Assembly: GCA_018857735.1 (NCBI GenBank)
Contig: JABMCL010000865.1
Location: 381,001-445,000, forward strand
Reading direction: 5' to 3'
Length of the DNA stretch: 64,000 bases
From: Alviniconcha marisindica
Taxonomy: Eukaryota > Mollusca > Gastropoda > Provannidae
The notes beneath the pieces are model-generated. The model worked only from the letters and a program-made list of their open reading frames with translations. It was not told the DNA's origin and searched no databases. The translations under genes and the position numbers were made by a program. Below, in pieces: positions 38,601 through 50,067 of the stretch (position 1 is its first letter; each line of letters starts with the position of its first letter).

Positions 38601-39971
38601 CAGAAATTAAGGTCCTCTCTGCTGAGAACCTAGAACTGACAAATATTCTCCCTTTAAGGCCTAGAGCAGGTTGGAATATAGCCACGCATGCTTCAACCAC
38701 TGCCAGGACTTCCCTCCTTGTCCTACATCCTACCTTCTGCATCCTTTCACCTTTATTTTTCTCAAGATCCTCTCTGTACTTTTCAACTGTGTTATTTCTG
38801 GTTAATGGAGGCCTGCAGAATGAAATAGGTTGTCCTGCTATTAGTCACAAGCGGTTTTAGCAGGTGCCTGTGTTGAGTGCCTGTGGAATATAAAAAGGCA
38901 CGAAAACATACAGCGCTATCATGCATCATGACAATGAATTAGAAATGCTTATAGTTTGATAGACTATGTTTTAATTTTGTATTGAATGCATCTCAGGATT
39001 CTGTCTGGAAGTAACTTTCCCAGTAGTAAATAACTGAAATATAAACATCAAGATGTGCTACTTACTGACCACTTGGGCTTGGATGTGCCAAACTGACTGT
39101 ATTGTGTGTAGAACTGCAAGACAGCTTTTTACTTGTGTTTTGATGATTTACGTTTCAACCTGGTATACAGCAACTGTGAATGTATGATTTGTCCTGAGTA
39201 GACCATGTGTGGTTGACAGGATGTAAAAATCCAAGAACCACCAAGAATATCTGCTCTTTTTATCCCAGTTCCTTCAACTTCATTTCCTCCCAGATCCTCT
39301 TCAATCCTAAAATGACATGTAGTGTGAACAGTCGATTCAACTTCAACATGTGATTTGATGTTAATACGTGCTTTGCCTGATATGACCCTCACAGTTGGCT
39401 GGACGCTAAATATCAAGAATCAGTCAATTCAACAATGATTGCTGGCAGTAAAAACAGTCCTGTAAATAACATATGTTGAACAGATGCAGAAAAGCACACC
39501 TTTACCTGTGTTTTGACCGAGCAATGACCCAGTAAGTCTGGATGCTGAACGTGCAGTCCTCTTTTTAGCCTGCTCTTCCTGGTGCCCCTGCTGAGGCTGA
39601 ACTGTGGTTTGACTCACTGATGGCAACTGAGAAACAGGAACTGCAGGTGAAGACCTTGTATTCATGGCAGCTGATGAAGAGGCAGGGTGAGGACTGTTTT
39701 TATACTGAGAGACACATGCACGTTTGGCAGGTGAGGATGAATAGGCAGGACTGTGGGCCTGTTCGTAGGCCAGACGGTCCTGCTGGAGTTGCCGCAGCCT
39801 CTGCTGCAGCTTCCTCTCCTCCTCGATGGCAGCCTGCTTCTGGTTTTCTTTCTGTCGCTCAATGGCTCTTTGCTCCTCCAGCTGGACCTGCGCCCGGAGC
39901 TCAGCCAGACGTCTCTGTAGGGCTTCGTCCTCCAAGCCAGAGTGGTCCAAAGGGGGCTTATTCGGGTTCAT
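35676..39971 (-). CDS. PARP14-like paralogue lacking the first RRM exon (coiled coil plus repeats)
   Basis: Two coding exons on the minus strand: 39971-39506 and 36481-35676 (stop TAG), joined phase 1, 423 aa. ATG at 39971 is chosen because it aligns with ATG 43896 of the + paralogue. Residues 1-155 start MNPNKPPLDHSGLEDEALQR and form a Glu/Gln/Arg coiled coil. After the junction, DTAPVAKKGLYTMDGSRQQV aligns with the second RRM exon of the + gene. Next come three 32-aa repeats (96 bp at DNA level, plus 35990-36250; KSGKGSKAQKSVKHTECAKP). The C-terminus (about 340-410; PQWLKRLVADLKPE, TIIITCLADNPPEDW) resembles the last KH-like subdomain of the + gene. No macrodomain or ADP-ribosyltransferase is seen. 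The symmetric (1-1) first RRM exon was not found in the 3 kb intron, so the RRM is truncated. Function unknown. Confidence 0.75.
37755..37955 (+). mobile_element. tRNA-derived SINE-like element in the intron
   Basis: GTGGCTGAGGTTCT (A-box-like) near 37770 and ACGTTTGATCCTA (B-box-like) near 37831, with a tRNA-like arrangement and a body to about 37950. Confidence 0.5.
38430..38890 (+). repeat. Repeat family R1, two adjacent copies
   Basis: CATGGTGGGGCACCATGGAT / TTTAAAGCCTGGAG and then CAGTGGGATACTGTGGTTGC / TTTAAGGCCTAGAGCAGG: the 5' half is duplicated and only the second copy runs on (GCCAGGACTTCC ... GTCACAAGCGG). It lies in the intron of the - PARP14-like gene. Confidence 0.65.
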
Positions 39972-42900
39972 AGCTGTGTCCTTTTCAAACAGGACTAGCA
40001 GCTTCAGTTGGTGGAGAGTTGAATCTCTGACACTGTGACAGCACTGGGGTCTGAAACAGCCGGGATTACACTCTTACAGGTTACATGGCATTCTCAAGAC
40101 TCCAGCTCATTTGAAACCATAACTGAGCTGACAGCAGTAAACAGCAGGACCACCAGTAATATGTTGCTGCAGTTCTTCTGGCTGCGCACATGTATGAAAG
40201 AGCCCTGGGCAGCTGGAAACCAAAGAAGACTAGAAAACACCCAGCTACCCTTCCTGTCATCTAGAACTGACACACACACAACATGCACTCTCTCACTGTG
40301 TTGCAGTTTAAAATTTTGTCTTTTTTTTAGAACCAGTCAAACAAGATCACAACTGGTACATCTGACCGATTGCTGATCGAACTTGTTTCCGGTATATAAT
40401 ACATATGCTGGTATTAACTAGTAAAATACCAGAAATGACTAGTTAGCGCGAACCCTGGCAATGTTAACATCAAGCTGGGCTGCTGTCTTGAGTCTGGGAT
40501 TCAACTGGTTCACTGGAAGGCATCTGACCCTGAAAGTGTTTAATGTGATTCAGGTCAGCAGAATGAGCTGGGTGAGGCTGAAGATTGATCTGGATCTTTG
40601 TTGTTGTACTTGTGTGACGACTTTCGCGCGCTACTGAATTAACTCCCTTTCGTGTCAGTTTGATCTGGACGTCTTTCGAGCGCTAATTAACTCCCTTGTG
40701 TGTTTGACCTGGATCTGGATTCATACATTGCAGGGAGAGTGCAAAGCTAATAAAACTTGTACTTTAAAAAGAGTAATCTGTACAGTTTCGTTTTAGGAAG
40801 ACCAGTATACGTTTAACACATGTGATATCGTGGTGACTTGATTTGGAGGTTGCAGAAAATATCAGTACTTCGGATTGATTAACACTTGCTGTCTACACTG
40901 AACCCATGTCCACATCTGTGGCCAACATTCTGAGTGAGAGCACAGGTCCAGTAAGTAAACATGGTGCTTAACGTCCACAGAAACCGTACGGCTTATTAGG
41001 GACGGGGCAGGTCCAGTTCTGCAGTTGACACTTTATTCCCCAAGTCATGCTTTCAGTTTCACATTGGCTCAGTCGAAGATTTCGCACTGATTCAGTCTTT
41101 CAAACTGACTCGGGTGGTAACTGTGCTTGACAGGGTGTTAAAATCCAGTTGCTAACTAGGCTAACACCGTGCGGGCAAAGTGCAACATCCTTTTTGAAGC
41201 AAGATGCAATCACAAAAACAATAAAAACACAAAACTGAACAAAAATAGATCTACTTTCGGTTTGCAAGCATTTCCGGCTGGAAATCGGGACATGCGGAAC
41301 TGACTTTCGCCGGGTTTACTCAGGCTTTCCAGCGGCTTTTTCCCAAGATGACCCCGAGCATACCTTCACTAGTCGTCTGTTACAAAGAAAATGGACATTC
41401 TAAAGCCGGATCCACGTCCTGTTCGATCTACGTAGTATGATCTTTACCGCCGGATCAGCTTAGCCCTCAAGTGTGAGGGCGTCACCATCGCCGCGCAGCG
41501 CGTATATATATGTGACTACACTCCACAAACACATTCTTCATCCAAATCCTATATTCCCAACTAACGTAAGCGTCCACCCCATTCAAAAATCAATCAATCA
41601 ATTTTTAAAAAAAAGTAAGAAAAATCATCCACACATCCAACAAAAACTGACCAGATCAGCAACCAACCACTTGCACGGCGTCCCGAGGAAACGTTCGAAG
41701 CGCGTCGCTGTGTATATATTCCTGCGCGGTTTAAGTTTTCAAGATAGTTCTCCAGCTTATTGCCCTGTCTAGTTGAGTGTCTGCAGGCAACAGCGACAAA
41801 GATGCATTTTGTGTCTGGCAGTCAAAATCAAAGGGAAATGAATGAATGATTTTTCACTTTGCTAAACTGAGACAAAAACAAGCGCAAGTTTTAATCCCCT
41901 TCAGAGCTAGACGGGCATGTACCTGAACCTTGACCCGTCAATTAAAATGGCTCTCATCACTGACGCATATAACAGCAAAGACCACTTTGGTGACTGTGTA
42001 TCGTTTCCCACAAACTCCAAGCGTCGATTTACGACATCCTTCCTTCGAGGGAGGAAGGGTACTGGGGAAGCGAGGCTTAGGAGCTCGGTCTCCGGCCGCA
42101 CAAGGTATACAACTCAACCCGAGAGACTAGAAGGGTACGTAAGCCGTACTTGTCTCCCCTGATGTACACGCTGCCACAGACCATACAACGGTGTCCGCTC
42201 CGCACGCAGACCGCCGAGGCAGTGGAACCCTCTTGATGAAAGTCACCGAGGTAATCCTAAAAATATATACAGTAGCCAGACATGGATTCAGCTTTAGAAT
42301 GTACAAATTAATAGAACATAAGCGGAGAAATTTTGTTTCCATAAAGTTTAGGTTTTGAGGAGTAAACTAATAACAATTAATATCTTTAACCCTCCAAACT
42401 TCGGGCATAAGCAGAATGCAAACCGAAAGTAGGTATTTTCCATTCTTCTTTCTGTGTCGTTCACATTGCTGTCTTTTACTAAATTTTCTGGGCCTGGCAA
42501 CAAGTTCTGACCACCAGACTGTTGAGTGATGAATTCACCTGTGACTTTTCTTCGTGGCCTGTGACAATGATCTGATGGAGATCTTAGATTACTTTGGGCA
42601 TGAGTGTGTTTCACTCTGCATGTGAAATAAACCATAAAAAAATACCCCAACAAACAGTTCATAGGTGTCTGGCAGGGCTGTGAAAGAACCCATAAAAAAT
42701 TTGCTGTGTGCTGCTCAACCAAATATCTCTGAGCAAATACAGAACTTTACTTTGCTGTTGCAGTGAACAAGCAAAATCAAATCAGTGGTATACCTTGTTA
42801 CATAATTGTGTTTGCATGGATCATGTTCTCCTGGTGTATTGTAAGTGCTGGAAATACTAGTATCCTTTGTTACAGAATCATTTTGCATAGATCATGTTTT

Positions 42901-43770
42901 CCTGGTATATTGTCAGCGCTGGAAATAATTGTTTGGATTTATTTATCACTTGCCATCATATACTGTAAGCCAAAATGGTTTTGTGATGCATTTTGTGTGT
43001 ATCTTGAACACACAGTCTGGTTTTTCTTTATTTTTATACTTGAGGTATGTCAGCAGCTGTTGTAACCTGCTTCACACTATAAAGAATGACAGATTTAATT
43101 TTGATTAAAGCTGGTTCAGTATTTAATTACCTCTTCTTTTCATTCTAGAGGTAAATTTAATAAGTGGGCCATATGAGAAAACTCTGGACTATGGATTCAT
43201 GGTTGGATTGGTCTTTACTGTTATCCACTCTTTGTGGGAATTCTTCTGGAGTGGGGTATGCGGACACAAATTAAGGTTCCCCTTGTTGAGAATCTGGAGT
43301 GGCATTCTTCCTTTGAAGCCTGGATTAGGTCAGAAAATAGCCATGCATGCTTTCCTACTGCCAGGAATTTCTTCCTTGTCCTAATTTTGACCTTCCTGGT
43401 CCATTCATTTTCATTTTTGTCTAAATCCTCTCCCTGCTTTTTGATTGTGTTATTAAAAACTATTACCTAATGCAGTTTCCAGTGTTGGCCTGTAGAATAA
43501 AATCGGCCACTGTGCTCAGTCACAAGCAAGGTTCCTGTAGTGAGTGGCTACAGAATATAAATAAGGTACCCAGGAGTGGAATAGAAACTGGTCTTTGGCA
43601 TGCCAAAGCATAAAATAGTGTTATTAGTGACTTGTGATTTGAACTAGTGTGAAAGAATTTTGAATGTGTGTCAACCACACGGGGTCATCTCAGGATGAAT
43701 CACACATTCAGAATTCTTAAGATGGTTAAGATCAAGCATTAACTAATTGTCTTCAGGGGAATTCAAACGA
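39972..43770. other. Divergent region between the two PARP14-like paralogues
   Basis: Minus-strand sequence just above ATG 39971 stays alignable with the + gene's leader (CAACTGAA, CTGCT, GTCCTGTT). An inverse SINE S1 tail is at 40955-41000. R1 copy at 43215-43570. CTTTCGAGCGCTAATTAACT at 40673-40692 matches the inverted repeat at 50150-50180. Short open frames at 41907-42162 show no recognisable domain. Confidence 0.55.
43215..43570 (+). repeat. Repeat family R1, full-length copy
   Basis: GGAGTGGGGTATGCGGACAC, AAATTAAGGTTCCCCTTGTT, TAGGTCAGAAAATAGCCATG, CTACTGCCAGGAATTTC, CAGTCACAAGCAAGG, in the same order as 38560-38890. Confidence 0.65.
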
Positions 43771-43895
43771 GCATGCAGGAGACTTCTTCCATACAATCTA
43801 GAGGAGTGAAATCTTGTTTCAGACTCTGGAGTCCTGCTGGGGATTCAAACCTCTGCCAACTGAAACTGCTGGTCCTGTTGGAAAAGAACACAGCC

Positions 43896-46800
43896 ATGGA
43901 CCCGGATGAGCCCCCCTTGGACAGCTTGGAGGACGAAGCCCTACCGAGACGTCTGGCTGAGCTCCAGGCACAGGTCCAGCTGGAGGAGCAAAGAGCCATG
44001 CAGCGACAGAAAGAACAATGCAGGCAGGCTGCCATCGAGGAGGAGAGGAGGCTGCAGGAAAGGCTGCGGCAACTCCAGCAAGACCGCGAAGCTGAAGAAC
44101 AGGCCCACTGTCCTGCCCTGCCATCCTTGCCACTTTCCAGACATGTCCCTTCCCACGAACAACATCCTCAGATGGCTACAGACATCAAGAGATCTGCAAC
44201 TGCAGTTCCTGGGCACCAGTGTCTGTCAGTGAGTGAAGCGCCAGTTCAGAGTCAGGAGGCCCACCAGGAAGAGCAGACTGAGCAGAGGACTGAAGACATG
44301 GTGCTGTTCAACTTTATGGGGCCATCGCTCAGTGAGAGCACAGGTGAAGGGACTCCTTTATACAGGTGTCCACCTGACATGGGTGCATCTGAAAGCACCT
44401 GGTGCTAGGAACTGGTCTTTTCTGTGGAAGTTTTTATGTATCATATAAAAAATATGAATTTTGATTAATTTTTCTTTTGTTCTAGTTCACAATAAATGCT
44501 TTTAATCATGAATATTAACTGTAAAATAAAATATAATTCATCAGAGTTATTACCTCTTGTCACTTTGAATGGTTTTCAAACATTGTTACTTAAGTCACTA
44601 AGAATTAATTATCTCCTGTCTTTGAAAATCACAGATTGATGAATCGATCAGGATGACGTATGTATGGTATTGATGAGCAACAGATCTGAAAATTATTAAA
44701 CAATTAACACACTTGTTGCAGTTTGGATTTTTCATTCAACAGGTCTTTTGTTTTAAACAGTGAACCAAACACACACACAGGCACGCATGCACGGACACAG
44801 ACACACACACACACACACACCTATCTGTCTATATACAGAAGTCATCTTGAAAATGATGTTTGCAGTTGGATGAGCTTGCTATTGCTAAGCTGTAGCTTCA
44901 GTAGCAAATACTTAAAATTATGTGGTCATTCTTTACCCTTCTCATCATGACCTCATTGTTCTCATAAAATAATATCTGCTTTACCCCTTCATTGTCTTCC
45001 TTGTCAGGTGCCCAGACTGTATTTGTTTCCTGCTTAAGTCCAACAACATCAGATGAGTGCATTGGAATCTTCTTTGAGAACAAGCGCAGAAATGGTGGAG
45101 GTCCCATTAAGAAGCTGCTGCGACTGAATGAAGTAACTGCTCTGGTTCACTTCAGGAACCACCAAGGTTGGTGCAGCCCTCATGTGCTGCTTTAATGCCA
45201 TGGCCTTGTGCTTCTCTGAAGGTCAAGGCCACAGTGGTGGTTCAAAACTTGATTGAATGTTTGTCAATCCTGTGTTTTCTGTATCTCTGAGATCTTTGCA
45301 ACCAGAGTAAGCATGGGGGTGTACTAATTACTATCACTAATAACCAGCCCTAGTGTAAAGAAAATGGGATATATTTACACTGACGATAACAGTGACTCAC
45401 AGTATGTAGTCACTCAACAGTGGGTTGTAATGCCATGACAGAAAAGGAAGGAAGTGTGGATAGCAGCGTTGGCACTGGCCGTTTTGTTTCTGCTGCAGCC
45501 TAAAGCCCAGTTAGGGTTAGTCCTTTTCTGCCAGGGATTGTATGAGAAAAGGAAGAAAAGCAATCCAGCATTCCTAAATAAAAGCTATAAGAACCCCCCC
45601 CCCCCCCCAAATCCAACAGAAGTTGGGTGGGGCAGTGAGAATGTGTTTGAAATATCTCCAGATTACAACAAATATTACAAATTGTCTTGTATTTTTTAAG
45701 GGAGCGTGACTTGGCATCCATTCTGTACTTTTGGGTTACAGATGCAGAATCTGTGGTGAAGAAGGGTCACCACATGCTGGATGGAAGCTGGCTGCAGGTG
45801 TCTCTGCTGAACCTTGAACAGTTCTGTGAAAGAAATGTTGCGGTTTCTTCATTCAGCACAGGTGTCTGTGAATCAAAGGCTTTAGCACTGGAAAGTAAAC
45901 GTATTGGGTTGAAGAATTATTTTTTTTGAATATGGTACAAGGATTCGTAAAACACACTGAATGTACAAGTTCAGGTCAGATGAGTTCAGTTGAAGATGGT
46001 GTACTTGTTCAGAAACGCCCATATGCGCTCCACCCTGTCTCTCAGGAGTTTCCCCAGTGTTGCCTTTGAATCAGTTCCAGTGTTTGATTGATGATGGCTC
46101 TCTCTCTCTTCCTTTCAAGGAAGATCATCAGGCACTGGCCACTTCCTCTGCCCATGTCTCACACCTCCATGTGATGCAGCCAGTGTCACAAGCTCCTCAA
46201 CACTTCAGATCTTCTGAGATGCAAGCCACTTGTCTGCATTACCCGCCAGTGTTTCTGCTTAGTCATTTTGCTTCACTCTGGCATATCCAGGGCAGTACAT
46301 TCACAGGAATTTCTGAAAGTAGATGTTGAACATTGACACATATGCCATTCTGGGCTTCCCACTCCACTTTTTGTAGTAAGCTCATGGAATCTGTGAGGTT
46401 GATAGCATGTGTGGTCTGATTCACCTCTTGAGACCATCCAGTGTGGGTGACTGCTTCCACTGCCAATTGTCAAGCTGGAGGTCGAGACCGCAAAGACTGC
46501 AATGCCTTAATTGATGGTGGTCACACCTTGCTTGTCAGGTCTTCTCTGTGATTTCATCATTGGGGTCCACTTTCTGTGAGTGTGCTGTTGAGATCACTCA
46601 GTACATGCTTCCTTTGGTCAAGGTTGCTTTGGCTGCTATGTTGCTTGAATTGCCCATGAACGTGCAAAGTCAGAATTTGAAGAACAGGATGAAGATGGTA
46701 TGGAGAGAGATATTATTCCCAGTCTGAAACCCTAGCAAATGAGAGTTTTGAAGACCCCAAGAGTGCTTGGTATGGTAGGTTTTACAGGCAGTAACCTGCA

Positions 46801-49800
46801 GTTAAGTGTCTGTGGATGAAGAAAGAATGACAGCTGAAGTCAGAGCTCCTGCAGACATAATGAAGAGAGCCTTCTCTTAAGAAACCACCCAGCATGCTAA
46901 AACTGAAGTCGCCAAGAGAATGCTGTTCTTAAATGGACTTCCATGCTAAGCTTTCACTTTGGGAAAAATACATAACAGTATTTTTTTCCCCTTTTCATTT
47001 GAACATTCTCATCACTTCCTTGTGGTAAATTGTTTGACTCCTTCATTCTCTTTCTTTCAGGTGCCCAGACTGTGTTTGTTTCCTGCTTAAGTCCAACAAC
47101 ATCAGATGAGTGCATTGGAATCTTCTTTGAGAACAAGCACAGAAATGGTGGAGGTCCCATTAAGAAGCTGCTGCGACTGAATGAAGTAACTGCTCTGGTT
47201 CACTTCAGGAACCACCAAGGTTGGTGCAGCCCTCATGTGCTGCTTTAATGCCATGGCCTTGTGCTTCTCTGAAGGTCAAGGCCACAGTGGTGGTTCAAAA
47301 CTTGATTGAATGTTTGTCAATCCTGTGTTTTCTGTATCTCTGAGATCTTTGCAACCAGAGTAAGCATGGGGGTGTACTAATTACTATCACTAATAACCAG
47401 CCCTAGTGTAAAGAAAATGGGATATATTTACACTGACGATAACAGTGACTCACAGTATGTAGTCACTCAACAGTGGGTTGTAATGCCATGACAGAAAAGG
47501 AAGGAAGTGTGGATAGCAGTGTTGGCACTGGCCGTTTTGTTTCTGCTGCAGCCTAAAGCCCAGTTAGGGTTAGTCCTTTTCTGCCAGGGATTGTAGGAGA
47601 AAAGGAAGAAAAGCAATCCAGCATTCCTAAATAAAAGCTATAAGACCCCCCCCCCCCCCCCCCCCAAATCCAGCAGAAGTTGGGTGGGGCAATGAGAATG
47701 TGTTTGAAATATCTCCAGATTACAACAAATATTACAAATTGTCTTGTATTTTTTAAGGGAGTGTGACTTGGCATCCATTCAGTACTTTTGGGTTACAGAT
47801 GCAGAATCTGTGGTGGAGAAGGGTCACCACATGCTGGATGGAAGCTGGCTGCAGGTGTCTCTGCTGAACCTTGAACAGTTCTGTGAAAGAAATGTTGCGG
47901 TTTCTTCATTCAGCACAGGTGTCTGTGAGTCGAAGGCTTTAGCACTGGAAAGTAAATGTATTCTGCCAAAGATAAATGTTTTGAGTAAGGTACAAGGGTC
48001 TGTAAAAGATGCTGACTGCTCAAAGTCTGAGTTTGAAGAACAGGGTGAAGTTGGTATGGAGAAACATACTATTCCCAGTCTGAAACCCTGGCAAGTGAGA
48101 TTTTTGAAGACCCCAAGAGTGCTTGATAGGTTTTACAAACATTATCCTGGCCTTGAAGTCTCTGTGGATGAAGAAAGAAAGACAGCTGAGCTCCGAGCTC
48201 CCAGGGACATAATGAAGAAAGCCTTCTCTGATGTGGTGTCCTTCGTTACACGTCTAAGAGAGGTGAAGATTCCCCTGAGCCCTGCCCTGGTCAAGATGTA
48301 TGAGAAAGAAGACAGCGTGGAGTGGGTCCAGACAACCTTGATTGACAAGCATCAGTTGGTGTGTCACTGGGAACTGTGTGGTGACCGCCTCGTCCTCTGC
48401 AGTCAGAGTTCTGATCTTCCACAACTGGAGAAGATGTTTAAGTCAGCTTTCACAGAGGTCAAGGTCAACATGAGGCCGGAAGAAATGGGTGTGTTGAAGT
48501 CACTGAAATGGACATCATTCAAAAAACAACAAACCAGACCAAACTGCCCATCTCCTGTGTTTTTTCACTCGGGGGACAGCATCATCATTGTGGACACACC
48601 ATCCAATGTCAGCAGGGTTCGCTTAGCTCTTCAGCAGCTTTTGCATGAAGTTAGTCATGATGTACAGGAGGATTCCATTCCAAATTTAAAACCTTGCCAG
48701 GTGAAAGTCTTGAACATTCCAAGAGCACTTGAATTTTTTGACAAGAAGTACCCTGGCCTTGAAGTCTCTGTGGATGAAGACACGAGGACAGCTGAAGTCA
48801 GAGCTCCTGGATACATAATGACGAGAGCCCTCTATGATGTGCTGTACTTTGTTACATGTCTAAGAGAGGTGAAGATTCCCCTGAGCCCTGCCCTGGTCAA
48901 GATGTACGAGAAAGAAGACAGCATTGAGTGGATCCAGACAACCTTGATCGACAAGCATCGTATTGTGTGTCACTGGGAACTGTGTGGTGACCGCCTCCTC
49001 CTCTGCGGTCAGAGTTCTGATCTTCCACAACTGGAGAAGATGTTTAAGTCAGCTTTCACAGAGGTCAAGGTCAAGATGCATCCAGCAGAAGCAGATGCGA
49101 TGCAGTCACCAAAGTGGACGTCCTTTGTAGAAACACAAAACGGACTAAACTGCCCAGTTCCTGTGTTTTTCCCTTCAGGGGACAGCATCATCATTGTTGA
49201 CACACCATCCAGTATCAGCAAGACTCAGTTAGCTCTTAGGCAATTTTTGGATGAAATCAGCAACGAAATGGAGCGAGAAGCAATTTCAAATCTAACATCT
49301 TCACAAATGAAAGTTTTGAGCATTCCAAGCGTGCTTGATGTACTTTACAAACATTATCCTGGTCTTGAAGTCTCTGTGGATGAAGAAAGAAAGATTGCTG
49401 AACTCAGAGCTCCTGGAGACATAATGATGAGAGCCCTCTATGATGTGCTGTCCTTTGTTACATGTCTAAGAGAGGTGAAGATTCCCCTGAGCCCTGCCTT
49501 GGTCAAGATGTACGAGAAAGAAGACAGCGTCGAGTGGATCCAGACAACCTTGATCGACAAGCATCGTCTTGTGTGTCACTGGGAACTGTGTGGTGACCAC
49601 CTCGTCCTCTGCGGTCAGAGTTCTGATCTTCCGCAGCTGGAGCAGATGTTCAAGTCAGCTTTCACAGAGGTTGAGGTCGACAGAAGTCCGCAAGAAACAG
49701 GTGCAATGGGGTCACTGAAGTGGTTGTCATTTGCAGAAAGACAAAACCGACCAAATTTCCCAGCTCCCTTGTTTCTTCCTGCGGGGCACAACATCGTCAT

Positions 49801-49912
49801 TGTGGACACACCATCCAATGTGAACGAGACACAAACGGCTCTTAGATGTTATCTTGATGAAAACAGCAGCAAAACTGACTTTTGTGCTGAAGCATCAAGT
49901 CCTGGAATCTGA
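43896..49912 (+). CDS. PARP14-like protein: coiled coil, RRM, three KH-like repeats
   Basis: Favoured model: 43896-44343, 47061-47219, 47799-49912 (stop TGA), phase 1 junctions, 906 aa. Residues 1-110 are a coiled coil (LEDEALPRRLAELQAQVQLE). The RRM, about 150-227, is split over two exons: GAQTVFVSCLSPTTSDECIG, IFFENKHRNGGGPIKKLLRL, then DAESVVEKGHHMLDGSWLQV. The FENK-R-GGGP and GHHMLDG features are typical of PARP14/PARP10 N-terminal RRMs. From about 294 come three 202-aa repeats (exactly 606 bp) with PGLEVSVDEE, PLSPALVKMYEKED, CHWELCGDRLVLC and DSIIIVDTPSN, interpreted as KH-like modules. No macrodomain or catalytic domain follows before the stop, unlike full PARP14. An alternative RRM exon lies at 45008-45166. 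An in-frame ATG at 43773 would add 41 residues but is not conserved in the paralogue. Confidence 0.78.
44925..45995 (+). pseudogene. Upstream duplicate of the RRM exons (copy A), decaying
   Basis: Exon 45008-45166 (intact, 159 bp, phase 1-1) and exon 45742-45929 are near-identical to 47061-47219 and the start of 47799-49912, offset by about 2053 bp including intron sequence. In copy A the second exon hits TGA at 45927-45929 where copy B continues. The first exon could still act as an alternative RRM exon. Confidence 0.85.
46000..46660 (-). mobile_element. Decayed retroelement fragment inserted in copy A
   Basis: Minus-strand frames give AETLAGNADKWLAS (RNase H-like G-N-A-D) and, in another frame, NTGTDSKATLGKLLRDRVER then IWAF, a tail recognisable from invertebrate RNase H-bearing LINEs. 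Several stops and frame changes. It splits the copy A KH-like exon. Confidence 0.55.
46660..46905 (+). pseudogene. Remnant of KH-like repeat, copy A
   Basis: Aligns with 48015-48225 of the live exon (GTCAGAATTTGAAGAACAGG, TTATTCCCAGTCTGAAACCC, AAGACCCCAAGAGTGCTTGG) but has TAG after the proline of KP, a frameshift near 46765 and TAA at about 46880. Confidence 0.85.
47799..49912 (+). repeat. Three 606 bp in-frame coding repeats
   Basis: GTGAAGATTCCCCTGAGCCC recurs at 48263, 48869 and 49475, exactly 606 bp apart. The middle of each unit is nearly identical in DNA while the ends diverge. Confidence 0.93.
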
Positions 49913-50067
49913 TCATCACAGGAATACATGGATCCTTCGGTGTGGAAAAGCAGCAGCACCTCGGCAGTGCCAGCGGCTCTGCAATCTTTCTTCAGCGCTG
50001 CCTGCGGGCCAGACCATATCGTCTCAGGCAACCCAACAGGCTGTAATGTATTTGAGGATGTACAGCC

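Noticed and set aside
41917..42162. 81-codon ORF between the PARP14-like paralogues
   Set aside because: No recognisable domain, no paralogue and no clear splice signals.
43773..43895. Upstream in-frame ATG for the PARP14-like gene
   Set aside because: The 41-residue extension is not conserved in the paralogue, where the frame lacks an ATG; ATG 43896 is shared by both.
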